From Yersinia rohdei ATCC 43380 (GTDB lineage Bacteria; Pseudomonadota; Gammaproteobacteria; Enterobacterales; Enterobacteriaceae), in assembly GCF_000173775.1 (NCBI RefSeq), contig NZ_ACCD01000020.1:1-64000 (forward strand): DNA of 64,000 nucleotides. The letters are read 5' to 3'. A program made the position numbers and the translations under genes. The notes beneath the pieces were generated by a model. The model had not been told where the DNA came from. It did not search any database and saw nothing but the letters and a program-made list of their open reading frames with translations. Shown here piece after piece: positions 19,921-29,721 of the stretch; within the stretch, counting starts at the first letter, position 1, and each line of letters opens with the position of its first letter.

Positions 19921-21381
19921 TTACAAGAATGGGCTGAAAAAGTAGAATAATCTTTCAGTTACCCGATGCCAGACAGGGCGCTTGCTCCAAAGCTCGGCAT
20001 CTAATAACACCGAGCGAGCAATATAATCATCTTGAACTTGCGCCAAATCTGCACCAAAACCATCGTCATCAATAACCAGTGTGATTTCAAAGTTCAGCCA
20101 TAAGCTGCGCATATCCAGATTCACAGTGCCGACTAAACTGAGCTGACCGTCGACCAGCACACTCTTACTGTGTAGCAGGCCGCCTTCAAACTGGTAAATT
20201 TTAACCCCAGCTTCCAGTAATTCTGAGAAGAAACTACGGCTGGCCCAGCGAACCATCATTGAATCGTTATCGCGCGGTAGGATAATACTGACATCAACAC
20301 CGCGCTGTGCTGCGGTACAAATGGCATGTAGCAAATCATCGCTCGGTACTAAATAAGGCGTGGTCATGGTTAACTGTTTACGTGCAGAATACACCGCCGT
20401 TAATAACGCCTGATGAATCATTTCTTCAGGGAATCCAGGGCCAGAGGCTATAACCTGAATGGTATGACCGCTCTCTTCTTCAAACGGCATAATATGGGAG
20501 TCTGGCGGCGGCGGTAGGATGCGTTTTCCTGTTTCTATCTCCCAGTCACAGGCATAGACAATCCCCATAGTGGTCGCCACCGGGCCTTCCATGCGCGCCA
20601 TCATATCAATCCATTGCCCCACGCCAGCATCTTGTTTGAAGAAGCGCGGATCAACCATATTCATACTGCCGGTGTAGGCAATATAGTTATCAATCAAGAC
20701 TATTTTGCGGTGTTGGCGCAAATCCATCCGGCGGAAAAATACCCGGAAGACATTTACTTTTAGCGATTCAACCACTTCAATACCGGCATTGCGCATCATC
20801 GCAGGGTATGGGGTGCGGAAAAATTGCTGACTGCCTGCCGAATCCAGCATCAGCCGGCAATGGACACCACGCCGCGCCGCTGCCATAAGAGATTCCGCCA
20901 CTTGGTCAACCAGGCCTCCGGATTGCCAGATATAAAACACCATTTCTATATTATGGCGAGCCAGCTCAATGTCGCGTACCAGTGCTTTTAGCGTGTCATC
21001 GGTGGTGGTTAACAATTGTAATTGATTACCTTTGACTCCACTGATGCCTTGACGGCGCTCGCATAATTGAAACAGGGGTTTTGCCACTTCGCTATTTGAA
21101 TTGGCAAAAATGTGTTGGCATTCTTTCAGTTCACTGAGCCAGCGAGCAGTAGAGGGCCACATAGCTTTAGCCCGCTCAGCGCGGCGTTTACCAAGATGCA
21201 GCTCACCAAATGAGAGATAAGCGATTATTCCCACTAAAGGCAGGATATAAATCACTAGCAGCCAGGCCATGGCAGAAGGAACAGCTCTGCGTTTCATCAG
21301 AATACGCAGTGTTACCCCGGCAATAAGCAACCAATAGCCAAAAACCGAGAGCCAACTGATTACAGTATAAAATGTTGTCAT
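19921..21381 (-). CDS. clsA: Cardiolipin synthase A
   Basis: Inner-membrane phospholipase D-type enzyme joining two phosphatidylglycerols into cardiolipin and glycerol. 486 residues from the ATG at 21381 ([11 protein letters not shown]...), the same length as E. coli ClsA; an upstream in-frame GTG (21402) would add seven residues. Two N-terminal membrane helices (about 3-26, 38-58) and two HxKxxxxD motifs: HRKIVLID (about 224) and HSKSVLVD (about 404). yciY lies divergently upstream. Confidence 0.97.
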   Translation of the reverse strand: MTTFYTVISWLSVFGYWLLIAGVTLRILMKRRAVPSAMAWLLVIYILPLVGIIAYLSFGELHLGKRRAERAKAMWPSTARWLSELKECQHIFANSNSEVAKPLFQLCERRQGISGVKGNQLQLLTTTDDTLKALVRDIELARHNIEMVFYIWQSGGLVDQVAESLMAAARRGVHCRLMLDSAGSQQFFRTPYPAMMRNAGIEVVESLKVNVFRVFFRRMDLRQHRKIVLIDNYIAYTGSMNMVDPRFFKQDAGVGQWIDMMARMEGPVATTMGIVYACDWEIETGKRILPPPPDSHIMPFEEESGHTIQVIASGPGFPEEMIHQALLTAVYSARKQLTMTTPYLVPSDDLLHAICTAAQRGVDVSIILPRDNDSMMVRWASRSFFSELLEAGVKIYQFEGGLLHSKSVLVDGQLSLVGTVNLDMRSLWLNFEITLVIDDDGFGADLAQVQDDYIARSVLLDAELWSKRPVWHRVTERLFYFFSPFL

Positions 21382-21643
21382 AAGGGCGGAAATCCTGTTC
21401 ACAAAGGTCGCTAAAGAGTGTACGCACAGTAAGGCGAAGGTGAAACCTTTAATCAGATATATTGCTGGATAAAATCTTTTAAGCTAAAGGACTTGCAAGA
21501 TTAAATATAGCAGGCGTTTGTCAATCTTCCTGCCCGCAGGGGCCAGGATTTAGGGTCTAACTGATTTTTTGCTTTGCTGTGACTTGGATCAAAGGATGAA
21601 AGGTTTATAATAGCTGGGTTCTCAGCTTTGGAAAAATATCGTC

Positions 21644-21820
21644 ATGAGACGAAGTAAGAATGAGGTAGGCCGTTGGCGAATGCTGCGGCAAAATCAGCGT
21701 CGCAAAACGCGTTGGCTTGAGGGCCAATCACGGCGTTACCGGCATATCTATTGTGTTCGCAAGCTCCACGAACATCAGCATCGCAGAGCGCTATTGTTCA
21801 CGGTAGCTTATGAGTGGTGA
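21644..21820 (+). CDS. yciY: Small basic protein YciY
   Basis: 58-residue, Arg-rich protein of unknown function. The N-terminal half (MRRSKNEVGRWRM...RWLEGQSRR) closely follows E. coli YciY (57 residues), which occupies the same place beside cls; the C-terminal third is diverged. No strong Shine-Dalgarno is visible; the ATG follows GGAAAAATATCGTC. A terminator follows at 21842. Identification rests on sequence memory plus synteny. Confidence 0.8.
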   Translation: MRRSKNEVGRWRMLRQNQRRKTRWLEGQSRRYRHIYCVRKLHEHQHRRALLFTVAYEW

Positions 21821-21841
21821 GCTGCTGTAGCTGTTGATAAA

Positions 21842-21866
21842 ACAGTCTCTTTATGAGGCTGTTTTT
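21842..21866 (+). terminator. Terminator after yciY
   Basis: ACAGTCTC/GAGGCTGT stem (one G-U), five-base loop, then TTTT; 21 bp after the yciY stop. Confidence 0.85.
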
Positions 21867-22425
21867 GTTTCAGCTAAAGTGAGTCACCGCAGAAAATTAA
21901 ATTGTCTCTCTCTATTTCCCCACACAAATTGATCTCTAGCGGTGGTGCCCCATGTCATTCTTCTAAAATGGCGGGCAGACCTTAAATTTACCCAAGGTTT
22001 TTTTCACTTTGAATTTAACTTTATTCGCAGAAAATACACCCCTATCCTAAATTAAAAAAATACGATAATTCCGATATTATTTTTAATAACAAACAGTGCA
22101 AAATAATAACTTATAAGTTTATTTCACATCAGAATGTTTTCTCGCTACCCTATATATTAGGCCACTTCGTTCTAATCGTTCAGTTTCAGGGGTGTTACTG
22201 TTGGGTTGTTCGAGGTGGCCCTCCTTAGGTTAACAAAATGAGTATGAAATAATAATTCAGCTAATTATCATGTTCAGCTAATACTTGCTTATCTATCAAT
22301 TGGTTGCTTTGTTTTACCTCTTTTTTGCTTGATTTTTATATCGTTAAAACCGATCAATAATTAAAAATTGATCAAATTTATCAATTGATCAATACTGACT
22401 TTTTAATCAAAAAAAGGATTTTACC
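21867..22425. other. Intergenic region before the EAL gene
   Basis: 559 bp, AT-rich, no gene seen; E. coli has kch in this interval and it is absent here. The sequence contains a widely spaced inverted repeat GGCCACTTCG (22160-22169) / CGAGGTGGCC (22211-22220), one G-U mismatch, about 205 bp before the EAL start. Several TTGATC-like repeats occur near 22350-22395. Confidence 0.4.
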
Positions 22426-23147
22426 GTGAATAGCAGGCTAAACATTGCAGTCGATTGCACTTTTATCTGTGAGCCGGTTTACCAGCATAATGGGAAATTG
22501 CTCGCTGTAGAACTATTGAGCCGCTTCACAACCGACTCTTTTAAAACGCCTATTTATACTGAACGATTCTTGCACCTTCTTAATGCTCAGATGAAGAGTC
22601 AGTTGCTGTATGAGCAATTAAGTTCGGTCAGAAATCATCATCAATGGTTTATTGAAAAAAATTAATACTCTCGATAAATATAGATTTTGATATGGCGCAG
22701 GCGGTGCTGTATGACGAGAAAGTCATCGCATTGTTGGATTCAATGCCTTTTATCCGGTTGGAGATCATGGAGAGCTTTCCTAATCTCAGTGAGGGTGCGA
22801 AGAATCCGCTATTAAGTAAACTGGCTAAACGATACTCGCTGTGGTTGGATGATTTTGGTAGTGGGAATACAAACATTGCAGCAGCAGCCAGTGGGTTCTT
22901 TGAATGTATCAAAATTGATAAAAATTTTTACTGGCAATGGGAAGGAAGTGTCACATTTAATAACCTGGTGATGCGTTTACGTGATCACTGCCAGAATGTG
23001 GTGGTTGAGGGGGTTGAAACTCATCAGCAATTTAGCCAACTTGCCGACATGGGCGTTGATGCGATGCAAGGTTACTTATTTAGCGCCTTCCCATTGGATG
23101 AAGTCAGCCAACTTACCCTGCAATATGACCATTTCAATATCAGGTGA
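22426..23147 (+). pseudogene. EAL-domain c-di-GMP phosphodiesterase, split by a frameshift in A7
   Basis: Two ORFs (22426-22665 and an ATG at 22692 to 23147) are the two halves of one EAL domain. Reading -1 at the run of seven A (22655-22661) joins ...QWFIEK to KLILSINIDFDMAQAV..., an uninterrupted protein of about 240 residues. Catalytic features are kept: ELL (EAL position), RLEIMES, DDFGSG, the Lys in KIDKNF and VVVEGVETHQQ followed by QGYLFS. Stand-alone, no GGDEF. Loss of one A is the simplest cause; slippage at the A run could also restore the enzyme in part, and a sequencing error is possible. AAAGG precedes the ATG. Confidence 0.85.
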
Positions 23148-23311
23148 ATTTATTGCTGTGACTTGCCAGATGCACCTATCCCAAATTCCAACTTAAGGTT
23201 GAAAAATTGTCGACAGGACATCAACTTAGGGTGCTTTTGCTGTGAATATCACAGATATATTCCGCTGTTCAGTGGATGATGTAATCCCAATTACAGCAAA
23301 GGCTAACCTTC

Positions 23312-23575
23312 ATGTCTCAATATAAATTAGCTAAAACAGTCTTTTTCGGGGATTTAAAAACCAGCACGGCACTGTATAAATATGAAATTTATTGTGAAGA
23401 AGCTGAGCTGATATACCACGCTGCTGTTTATTCTGAGCAAGTCATTGCGGCTGGCAAACATACTTATCCTGTTTGGGTAAGAAAAGACCATATGATATTG
23501 AAAGCACCCGCTCATATGCTGGATAAAGCGGTTGATGCTTGTGAAGAGCATTGGCTGAAGCATTACAAAGTCTAG
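23312..23575 (+). CDS. Conserved hypothetical small protein
   Basis: 87 residues, no signal peptide or membrane segment: MSQYKLAKTVFFGDLKTSTALYKYEIY..., aromatic-rich and soluble-looking, ending EEHWLKHYKV. I recognise no family. A short palindrome CTGTGAATATCACAG (23240-23254; too short a spacer for CRP) lies upstream, and two adjacent palindromes and a bidirectional terminator lie downstream. The Shine-Dalgarno (AGG, 9 nt) is weak. Confidence 0.65.
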   Translation: MSQYKLAKTVFFGDLKTSTALYKYEIYCEEAELIYHAAVYSEQVIAAGKHTYPVWVRKDHMILKAPAHMLDKAVDACEEHWLKHYKV

Positions 23576-23592
23576 TACTGAGTCGAATAGTG

Positions 23593-23616
23593 GGGCGGCC
23601 GCCCGTACTTAAGTAC
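23593..23616. repeat. Two abutting 12-bp palindromes
   Basis: GGGCGGCCGCCC (23593-23604) is followed without a gap by GTACTTAAGTAC (23605-23616); each is a perfect self-complementary dodecamer. They lie between the 87-residue gene and the terminator. Could be a protein-binding site or a chance pair. Confidence 0.6.
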
Positions 23617-23630
23617 CCAAGATAAAATAC

Positions 23631-23654
23631 AAAACGCCTTAATTGAGGCGTTTT
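23631..23654. terminator. Bidirectional terminator
   Basis: AAAACGCCT/AGGCGTTTT stem between convergent genes (87-residue gene and yciI); T runs on both strands. Confidence 0.92.
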
Positions 23655-23687
23655 GTTTTGATGTATCGACGTCGCTTATCCGATTAT

Positions 23688-23984
23688 TCAAAATACGCGT
23701 TTATAGGGTTTTACAATCACCGATTGATAAACCCCAGCAGCAACATAGGGGTCTTGTTCTGCCCACGCCTGGGCGGCCTGTTGTGAGTCAAACTCGGCAA
23801 TTACCGTTGAGCCAGTGAATCCGGCAGCACCGGGGTCGGCACTGTCAATGGCTGGGTTAGGGCCTGCGGTCAATAAGCGCCCTTGATCCTGTAATGCCTG
23901 TAAACGAGCTAAATGTGCTGGGCGCACGGATAAGCGCTTATCAAGAGAATCCGGGACGTCGGTTGCAAAGATTACATACAGCAT
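23688..23984 (-). CDS. yciI: YciI family protein
   Basis: 98-residue ferredoxin-like (dimeric alpha/beta-barrel) protein of the YCII family, function unknown. It shows MLYVIFATD (strand 1), the His of [11 protein letters not shown] that with an Asp forms the family's putative active site, [22 protein letters not shown] (helix and DPY motif) and a basic C terminus. Divergent from tonB, as in E. coli. Confidence 0.94.
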   Translation of the reverse strand: MLYVIFATDVPDSLDKRLSVRPAHLARLQALQDQGRLLTAGPNPAIDSADPGAAGFTGSTVIAEFDSQQAAQAWAEQDPYVAAGVYQSVIVKPYKRVF

Positions 23985-24281
23985 GTTTCACCTTTAAAAT
24001 CATTGTCATTATATAAAGTGACCGTGGTATCCCATCACAACATGTTCCCCAGATAAATTCAATCCGGTACGTTAGTGGCGTTAATCCCATGAAGGGTTAA
24101 TACACGGGTAATTAATAATGAAATAAAATGATAATTAACCGTAAATGGAAAGTGTTTTTTGGTTGATATTGCCGTTTAAAGCATCATTTAAGGCTTATCA
24201 ATAAGATTGTTGGCAGAAGCTTATTGAATATGATTGCTATTTGCATTTAAACTTAGCTGCATTAGAGGACACTGAATTATT

Positions 24282-25055
24282 ATGCAGCTAAATAAATTTT
24301 TTCTGGGTCGACGGCTTACGTGGCCATTGGCATTCTCGGTTGGGATACATGGCAGTGTAATTGCAGCATTGCTCTATGTTTCTGTCGAGCAAATGCAGCC
24401 ACAGCCTGAAATAGAAGATGCGCCATTAGCGGTCACTATGGTCAATATCGCGACTTTTGCCGCGCCACAACCGGCGGCGGCAGAGCCACAATCTGAGCCA
24501 GAACCGGCTGAAGAGGTTCCGCCAGAACCTGAGGTGTTGCCAGAGCCCGTCCCGGTGGCAATTCCTGAACCCGTGAAGCCAAAACCTAAACCGGTTAAAA
24601 AACCAGAAATTAAAAAATCAGAAGTTAAAAAAGAAGTTAAAAAAACGGAAGTCAAAAAACCTGATGTGAAGAAAACAGTTGCTCCGCCGGATGACAACGT
24701 CTTCAAATCGGATGAGCCAGCGTTGGTTTCCACCAATGCGCCGGTGAAATCAGCACCTTCGGCATCAGTTCCCGGAGCATCAACCACTTCAGGGCCCAAA
24801 GCACTGAGTAAGGCGAAACCAACCTATCCGGCTCGCGCGTTGGCTTTAGGGATTGAAGGGCAGGTTAAAGTGCAATTCGACATTGATGAAGGGGGCCGTG
24901 TTACCAATGTGCGAATCTTGGAGGCCACTCCGCGTAATATCTTTGAACGCGAGGTCAAGCAAGTGATGCGCAAGTGGCGCTATGAAGCCGTTGCCGCCAA
25001 AAATTATGTCACCACCGTGGTGTTCAAGATTGATGGCAATATGGAAATGGACTAA
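24282..25055 (+). CDS. tonB: Energy transducer TonB
   Basis: Couples the inner-membrane proton motive force (with ExbB/ExbD) to outer-membrane receptors for siderophores and cobalamin. 257 residues: N-terminal anchor helix about 15-35 with Ser and His (SVGIHGSVIAALLYV), a long Pro-Glu/Pro-Lys spacer about 70-130 including repeated EVKK/DVKK units, and the C-terminal domain (PKALSKAKPTYPARALALG ... VVFKIDGNME). A Fur half-site TGATAAT is present at 24129-24135 but I see no good second half, so iron control is expected from the family rather than shown. Confidence 0.97.
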   Translation: MQLNKFFLGRRLTWPLAFSVGIHGSVIAALLYVSVEQMQPQPEIEDAPLAVTMVNIATFAAPQPAAAEPQSEPEPAEEVPPEPEVLPEPVPVAIPEPVKPKPKPVKKPEIKKSEVKKEVKKTEVKKPDVKKTVAPPDDNVFKSDEPALVSTNAPVKSAPSASVPGASTTSGPKALSKAKPTYPARALALGIEGQVKVQFDIDEGGRVTNVRILEATPRNIFEREVKQVMRKWRYEAVAAKNYVTTVVFKIDGNMEMD

Positions 25056-25103
25056 AGCGCTGCTGCCGCTGAATTCAGATGTTAGCTTGGCATTTTGCCA
25101 CAA

Positions 25104-25133
25104 AAAAAGGGTCGCTCAATCGCGGCCCTTTTT
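25104..25133. terminator. Bidirectional tonB/yciA terminator
   Basis: AAAAAGGGTCGC/GCGGCCCTTTTT stem (one G-U), short loop, A and T tracts on both sides, between convergent tonB and yciA. Confidence 0.93.
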
Positions 25134-25157
25134 GTTTTTATCAAATGGGAACCACCG

Positions 25158-25607
25158 TTACTGTGTGGCTCCAACCTCAAAATTCCCTCGGCCATCAGGT
25201 AAGGCACGGGATTTACCCGCATCATCAACTGCCACATAGGTGAATACCGCCTCTGTGGCACGATAGCGCTGACCGATAGGTTCAGAAGAGACTTTTTTCA
25301 CCCAGACTTCAATATTGATGGTAATAGAGCTGCGGCCAGTTTTAATGCATCTGGCATAGCAACAGACGACATCACCGACAGCCACCGGCTTGAGGAAGGT
25401 CATGCCATCAACACGCACAGTGACAACCCGGCCCTGCGCTATTTCTTTCGCCTGAATGGCACCGCCAATATCCATTTGTGACATTAACCAGCCACCGAAA
25501 ATATCGCCGTTGGCGTTGGTATCTGCGGGCATTGCCAGGGTACGAAGGACTAATTCACCGTTAGGTAATGCTTGCTCACCGCGAGGTGATAATTGTTCCG
25601 GGTTCAT
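25158..25607 (-). CDS. yciA: Acyl-CoA thioesterase YciA
   Basis: Hot-dog-fold enzyme hydrolysing a broad range of acyl-CoAs. 149 residues; the family active-site segment NANGDIFGGWLMSQMD (about 32-47, Asp catalytic) and the central helix are intact. Followed on the same strand by... upstream is yciB (86 bp away), so yciB-yciA are probably read together. Confidence 0.95.
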   Translation of the reverse strand: MNPEQLSPRGEQALPNGELVLRTLAMPADTNANGDIFGGWLMSQMDIGGAIQAKEIAQGRVVTVRVDGMTFLKPVAVGDVVCCYARCIKTGRSSITINIEVWVKKVSSEPIGQRYRATEAVFTYVAVDDAGKSRALPDGRGNFEVGATQ

Positions 25608-25693
25608 CTCTGCCTGCTTTTAAATCGAGGTATGTAACGGCGTAGGACTCGGTGAGCTACGCCGTCAATGACGTTGATAATCAGTGAATTAAA

Positions 25694-26236
25694 TTATGAC
25701 TTTTTCTGTTCTTCCGGCATATGGCGGTAAATATAAACACCGCTGATCAGTGTGAATACCAACGTCAGAGCGGTTAAGCCGAAGACTTTAAAATTCACCC
25801 AGATATCTTGAGGTAACCAGAAGGCGACATAGATATTCAGCAGGCCGCAGGCCAGGAAAAATACGGCCCAAGACAGATTCAATGTTGACCACACGGCGTC
25901 CGGCAGAGTCAATTCTTTGCCAAGCATCCGTTGGATTAATGGTTTTTTCATAAACCACTGGCTAACTAATAACGCGGCGGCGAACAGAACATACAGCACC
26001 GTAACTTTCCATTTAATGAATAAGTCACTGTGGAAGGCCAGTGTCAAAGTACCGAAGACCAACACCATAATCGCGGTGATTAATGTCATCTTTTCTACTT
26101 TGCGGTATTTGAACCAGGTAAAGGCCAACGCCAGTAATGTGGCGACAATCAGTGCCCCTGAGGCGACAAAAATGTCATAGGTTTTGTAGAAAACAAAAAA
26201 TACGACCAGTGGAAGAAAATCTAAAAGTTGCTTCAT
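25694..26236 (-). CDS. yciB: Inner-membrane septation protein YciB (IspZ family)
   Basis: Polytopic membrane protein needed for normal septation and envelope integrity in relatives. 180 residues (E. coli 179) with five or six hydrophobic helices; family start [22 protein letters not shown] and end [11 protein letters not shown]. Upstream gene of yciA. Confidence 0.96.
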   Translation of the reverse strand: MKQLLDFLPLVVFFVFYKTYDIFVASGALIVATLLALAFTWFKYRKVEKMTLITAIMVLVFGTLTLAFHSDLFIKWKVTVLYVLFAAALLVSQWFMKKPLIQRMLGKELTLPDAVWSTLNLSWAVFFLACGLLNIYVAFWLPQDIWVNFKVFGLTALTLVFTLISGVYIYRHMPEEQKKS

Positions 26237-26465
26237 GAATCAATCCATCATTTGTACACCGCCCGACTATACCGGATTCAGTGAGGAGAGGGTATAAGCG
26301 CTAAAGGACTATTATCCTCAATTATCTGCCGGAATGCGCGCTCTGCCAGTAGAATTTGCAGAAACTTACGATAAACAAGTAACAGATTTTGTCTGTGTAT
26401 TGCCAGTCGGGTGTTAACCCAGCATGATAAGCAACCCTATTGGGTTAAAGCTTGGTGGCATTTTT

Positions 26466-28205
26466 ATGCAGAAAAAATCACTCCGGTATTGGATGCCGGG
26501 TTTGACCCAATTACTGGCTTATGAGCGAGACTGGCTTAAATCTGATATGAGAGCCGGGTTATCTGTCGCCGCAGTGGCATTGCCCATTGCCATCGCCTAT
26601 GCCGAATTGACCGGGGTGAGCGCCGCAGTCGGGTTGTATTCCTGTATTTTACCGATGATTGCGTATGCGTTTTTTGGCTCTTCGCGGCAATTGATTGTGG
26701 GGCCAGATGCGGCAACCTGTGCGGTGATTGCCGCCGTGGTGGCACCGCTGGCAGCGGGTAACACTGAAGTTCATTGGCAACTGACCATCATGATGACATT
26801 AATGATGGGCACATGGTGCCTGGTTGCCAGCCGCTTCAAGCTGGGCGCATTGGCAGATTTGTTATCACGCCCGATACTGACAGGGTTGTTAAATGGGGTG
26901 GCGATCACCATTATCGTCGACCAGTTAGGCAAAGTTTTTGGTTTTATGACCCGCCCGCCACAGTTAATTGAGCGGGTGCTGGCGCTGCCACATAATTTAA
27001 TTAATACCCATTTGCCGACACTGGCCATCTCGTTACTGACCTTTGTGGTGCTGTATGGTGTCAAGTGGTTGCGACCCAATTGGCCCGCACCTTTGTTGGC
27101 CATTGTGATGGCAACTTTTGTCTCTTGGGCAGCTAACCTGCAACAATTTGGTGTCTTGATAGTCGGGGGCTTTGACGGTGGGCTGCCAATAGTGAGTTGG
27201 CCGGATTTCCAGCCAGGTTTGCTACGTGACATGGTTATCCCGGCACTCAACCTGGCGGTAGTGAGTTTTGTCAGTATGATGCTGACGGCCCGCAGTTTTG
27301 CAGCCAAAAATGGTTATGAAGTTGATGCCGATGTTGAGCTGCGCGCCTTAGGTATCACCAATATCGTCTCTGCACTGTCCCAAGGTTTTGCTATCAGTGG
27401 GGCCAGCACCCGCACCGCAGTTAATGACGCCAATAATGGTAAAAGCCAGTTGGTTTCTATTATTGCCGCCTTGGTTATTGCGCTGGTGTTGTTATTTCTA
27501 ACTCGTCCATTGCAATTTATTCCCATCGCGGCACTGGGCGTTGTGCTTATCTATGCGGCCTGGTCACTGCTCGGGTTCAGGAGCCTGTGGCAACTGCGAA
27601 AACGTAATGCCCAAGCTTTCTATCTGGCGCTTTTTACCTTTGCCAGTGTGGTCTTAGTTGGGGTTATTAGTGGTATTGGTTTAGCTGTATTGTTGGGGTT
27701 ATTACAATTCTTGCGCACGGTATTTCGCCCAACAGAGCAGTTATTAGGGGTCAATGCGGATGGTATGATCCATTCGATGCGCAGCGGTAATGGGATTAAA
27801 CCTGTGCCCGGCGTTATGATTTACCGCTTTAACTCACCACTGACCTACTTTAATGTGGCGTATTTTAAGCGGCGAATTTTGAATTTGGTCGATAGCACGC
27901 CTCATCCGGCGGATTGGGTGGTTATTGATGCGGTGGCCAGTTTTACCTATGCCGATATTAGTGTGTTAGCCGCCATTGACGAGCTTAAGCGCGATCTAAA
28001 ACAACGAAAAATCAAACTGATATTAGCCGGAAGGCGCACTGAACTGACTCGCTGGTTCCGCATTAATCGGCTAAAAAGCCATGATGAGGATCTGATTCTG
28101 GTACCTGACTTATATTTGGCTTTGAAGCTGATTCAAAGTAAACAGTTGGTCGCGGAGAAACAAGCGTCAGAGGCGGGAGTGGCGCCGCAACCCCAGGGTT
28201 TATAA
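26466..28205 (+). CDS. SulP/SLC26-type anion transporter with STAS domain
   Basis: 579 residues from the ATG at 26466 (GGTGG 8 nt upstream); an upstream in-frame ATG at 26424 has no ribosome site. About 12-14 membrane segments with the SLC26 signatures LSVAAVALPIAIAYAELTGVS near the N terminus and GAFSGASTRTAVN-like FAISGASTRTAVND in the middle, then a C-terminal cytoplasmic STAS domain (about 440-545, with WVVIDAVASFTYADISVL). Substrate (sulfate, bicarbonate or dicarboxylate) cannot be told. It is inserted between yciB and yciC, which are neighbours in E. coli. Confidence 0.92.
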   Translation: MQKKSLRYWMPGLTQLLAYERDWLKSDMRAGLSVAAVALPIAIAYAELTGVSAAVGLYSCILPMIAYAFFGSSRQLIVGPDAATCAVIAAVVAPLAAGNTEVHWQLTIMMTLMMGTWCLVASRFKLGALADLLSRPILTGLLNGVAITIIVDQLGKVFGFMTRPPQLIERVLALPHNLINTHLPTLAISLLTFVVLYGVKWLRPNWPAPLLAIVMATFVSWAANLQQFGVLIVGGFDGGLPIVSWPDFQPGLLRDMVIPALNLAVVSFVSMMLTARSFAAKNGYEVDADVELRALGITNIVSALSQGFAISGASTRTAVNDANNGKSQLVSIIAALVIALVLLFLTRPLQFIPIAALGVVLIYAAWSLLGFRSLWQLRKRNAQAFYLALFTFASVVLVGVISGIGLAVLLGLLQFLRTVFRPTEQLLGVNADGMIHSMRSGNGIKPVPGVMIYRFNSPLTYFNVAYFKRRILNLVDSTPHPADWVVIDAVASFTYADISVLAAIDELKRDLKQRKIKLILAGRRTELTRWFRINRLKSHDEDLILVPDLYLALKLIQSKQLVAEKQASEAGVAPQPQGL

Positions 28206-28210
28206 ATAGC

Positions 28211-28234
28211 AAAAGGGCCGTTATGGCCCTTTTA
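28211..28234 (+). terminator. Terminator between sulP and yciC
   Basis: AAAAGGGCC/GGCCCTTTT stem with a five-base loop, between convergent genes; T-rich on both strands. Confidence 0.92.
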
Positions 28235-28255
28235 GGTTTTTATCTGAGCCGAGAG

Positions 28256-29023
28256 TTAAGCGGTGGTGCCCGTAGGGCGCACTAACATATATAAGCGGAA
28301 CAGATACACCAGCAATAATGCAGAAACCAGATTGCTCAGCGCACTTAAAACGGTACTGGCAATTGGCGTTGGCAATGCGGTTAAGTGATTGACTAAGTAC
28401 AGCAAAATCAATTTAGCCGCAATCCACAGCATCATCGCCGGAACAATTAACCGGATGTTGGCAAAGGCAAGTTTAGCACTGGCTTTAATGGCGGCAAAAA
28501 CGCCTATTTTCTCGGTGGTCACGATGATCGGTGACAGCGAAAGCGCAATTGCAATGATGATACCCGGCAGGATGAAGAGCATTAATCCCAATTGAATTAA
28601 CAACGTCCCGATAAACATCAATAGCAGTAAGCGCGGCAAAATGGGCACTGAAATCCCAATGGCCTGCAATGCACTCACACGACGCCCAGTCGAGATCATC
28701 GAGATCAAGGTGAGCATCCCTCCGACTAATAACACGTTGCCGACTAATGCAGAAAACGTTGCAACAGCAGAGACTTTGAGCAGCACAATTTGTTGCTCTG
28801 GAGTGAGCTGCGCCACCATATCTCTGATGCTGATATCTCCTGACGAGGAAAAATCACTTTCGCTAGCGCTTAAAGTACTCAGTTGTTCAGCATCAGGAAT
28901 AAAGGCCTGATTCAGCATGACGGTAATGAACGCAGTCAGCAAAGCCAATAGCACAATGGCGACCAGCTGATTGCGTAAAAAGTTAAAACTGTCACGGTAT
29001 AAAGTGTTAGCCGTGATAGGCAT
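28256..29023 (-). CDS. yciC: UPF0259 membrane protein YciC
   Basis: Predicted polytopic inner-membrane protein, 255 residues (E. coli 247), six hydrophobic segments; family start [20 protein letters not shown]. Function unknown. Convergent with the SulP gene. Confidence 0.94.
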   Translation of the reverse strand: MPITANTLYRDSFNFLRNQLVAIVLLALLTAFITVMLNQAFIPDAEQLSTLSASESDFSSSGDISIRDMVAQLTPEQQIVLLKVSAVATFSALVGNVLLVGGMLTLISMISTGRRVSALQAIGISVPILPRLLLLMFIGTLLIQLGLMLFILPGIIIAIALSLSPIIVTTEKIGVFAAIKASAKLAFANIRLIVPAMMLWIAAKLILLYLVNHLTALPTPIASTVLSALSNLVSALLLVYLFRLYMLVRPTGTTA

Positions 29024-29074
29024 GAAAACTCCTTGAAATCGAAGAAAAAGCGCGTAGTCGGTGATTATACCTTG

Positions 29075-29482
29075 TTATGGCGCGCAGTGGGATCCTGTGA
29101 TTGACCAATGGTTGATTTCTTCTCTTCTCATTACCTGGATGTTATCAACAGGTAAAGGTAGCAAGCCGTAATGGCTGCGGGCGCGATCGCAATAGGGATT
29201 ACTCACGCCAGCCTCTCCTGAAGGTTCAAATTCATGGCACGGGGAGGGGCGGTCACGATAAATTGAACAGGAAACAGACTGACCGACTTCGCCCTGAAGG
29301 GCGGTACAGTGGGGCGATTTGCGATTAGTTCCAGCCATACAGCTTATAAAAGGAGTGACTTGTTCAGTGATGGCATTAGGTACTGTGCCGCCGCCTGCTT
29401 TGGCTTCTGCCCAGTAGAAAGATACCCGGAAATAGGCGCAACAAGCGCCACAATTCACACAGGGATTAATTTCAGCGCTCAT
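29075..29482 (-). CDS. YkgJ-type cysteine-cluster protein
   Basis: 135 residues with the CxxCxxCC zinc/iron-binding cluster typical of the YkgJ/UPF0153 family: CVNCGACC at residues 8-15, further Cys at SCMAG, HCTAL, SCSIY, PCHEF and YCDRA. Biochemical role unknown; probably a metal-chelating cytoplasmic protein. It is 51 bp upstream of yciC on the same strand, so the two may be co-transcribed. Confidence 0.88.
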   Translation of the reverse strand: MSAEINPCVNCGACCAYFRVSFYWAEAKAGGGTVPNAITEQVTPFISCMAGTNRKSPHCTALQGEVGQSVSCSIYRDRPSPCHEFEPSGEAGVSNPYCDRARSHYGLLPLPVDNIQVMRREEINHWSITGSHCAP

Positions 29483-29613
29483 CTTTAAGCTACTGCTCCT
29501 TATTCAGTCAACAGCTAACCTGTCACGATTTCACACGGAAGACATCTGAGCATGGCGGCTGTTCTCTTTTTCAGCAATGTCCGAGAGCACAATTTGATGC
29601 CAAAGCGTGATTT

Positions 29614-29627
29614 ATGATCCAGATCAA
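29614..29627. promoter_or_regulatory. Predicted FNR site upstream of ompW
   Basis: ATGAT-CCAG-ATCAA differs from the FNR consensus TTGAT-N4-ATCAA at one base. It lies about 150 bp before the ompW ATG. E. coli ompW is activated by FNR under anaerobiosis, which supports this reading. Confidence 0.6.
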
Positions 29628-29721
29628 TTTCAATGTTATTAGCAATTTAAATAACCCTACTTAAAATAGGATTTATTTAAATTGTTACTAAAGATGTGAT
29701 CTCGATTGGATCACGAATACG

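Noticed and set aside
23240-23254. CTGTGA..TCACAG palindrome as a CRP site
   Set aside because: The spacer is three bases, not six, so CRP would not fit; kept only as an unexplained palindrome.
24118-24136. Fur box upstream of tonB
   Set aside because: Only one half (TGATAAT) is good; the other half does not match, so not listed as a site.
24374-24799. 141-residue ORF antisense to tonB
   Set aside because: Ser/Gly/Thr-rich shadow of the Pro/Lys/Glu repeats of TonB; no ribosome site.
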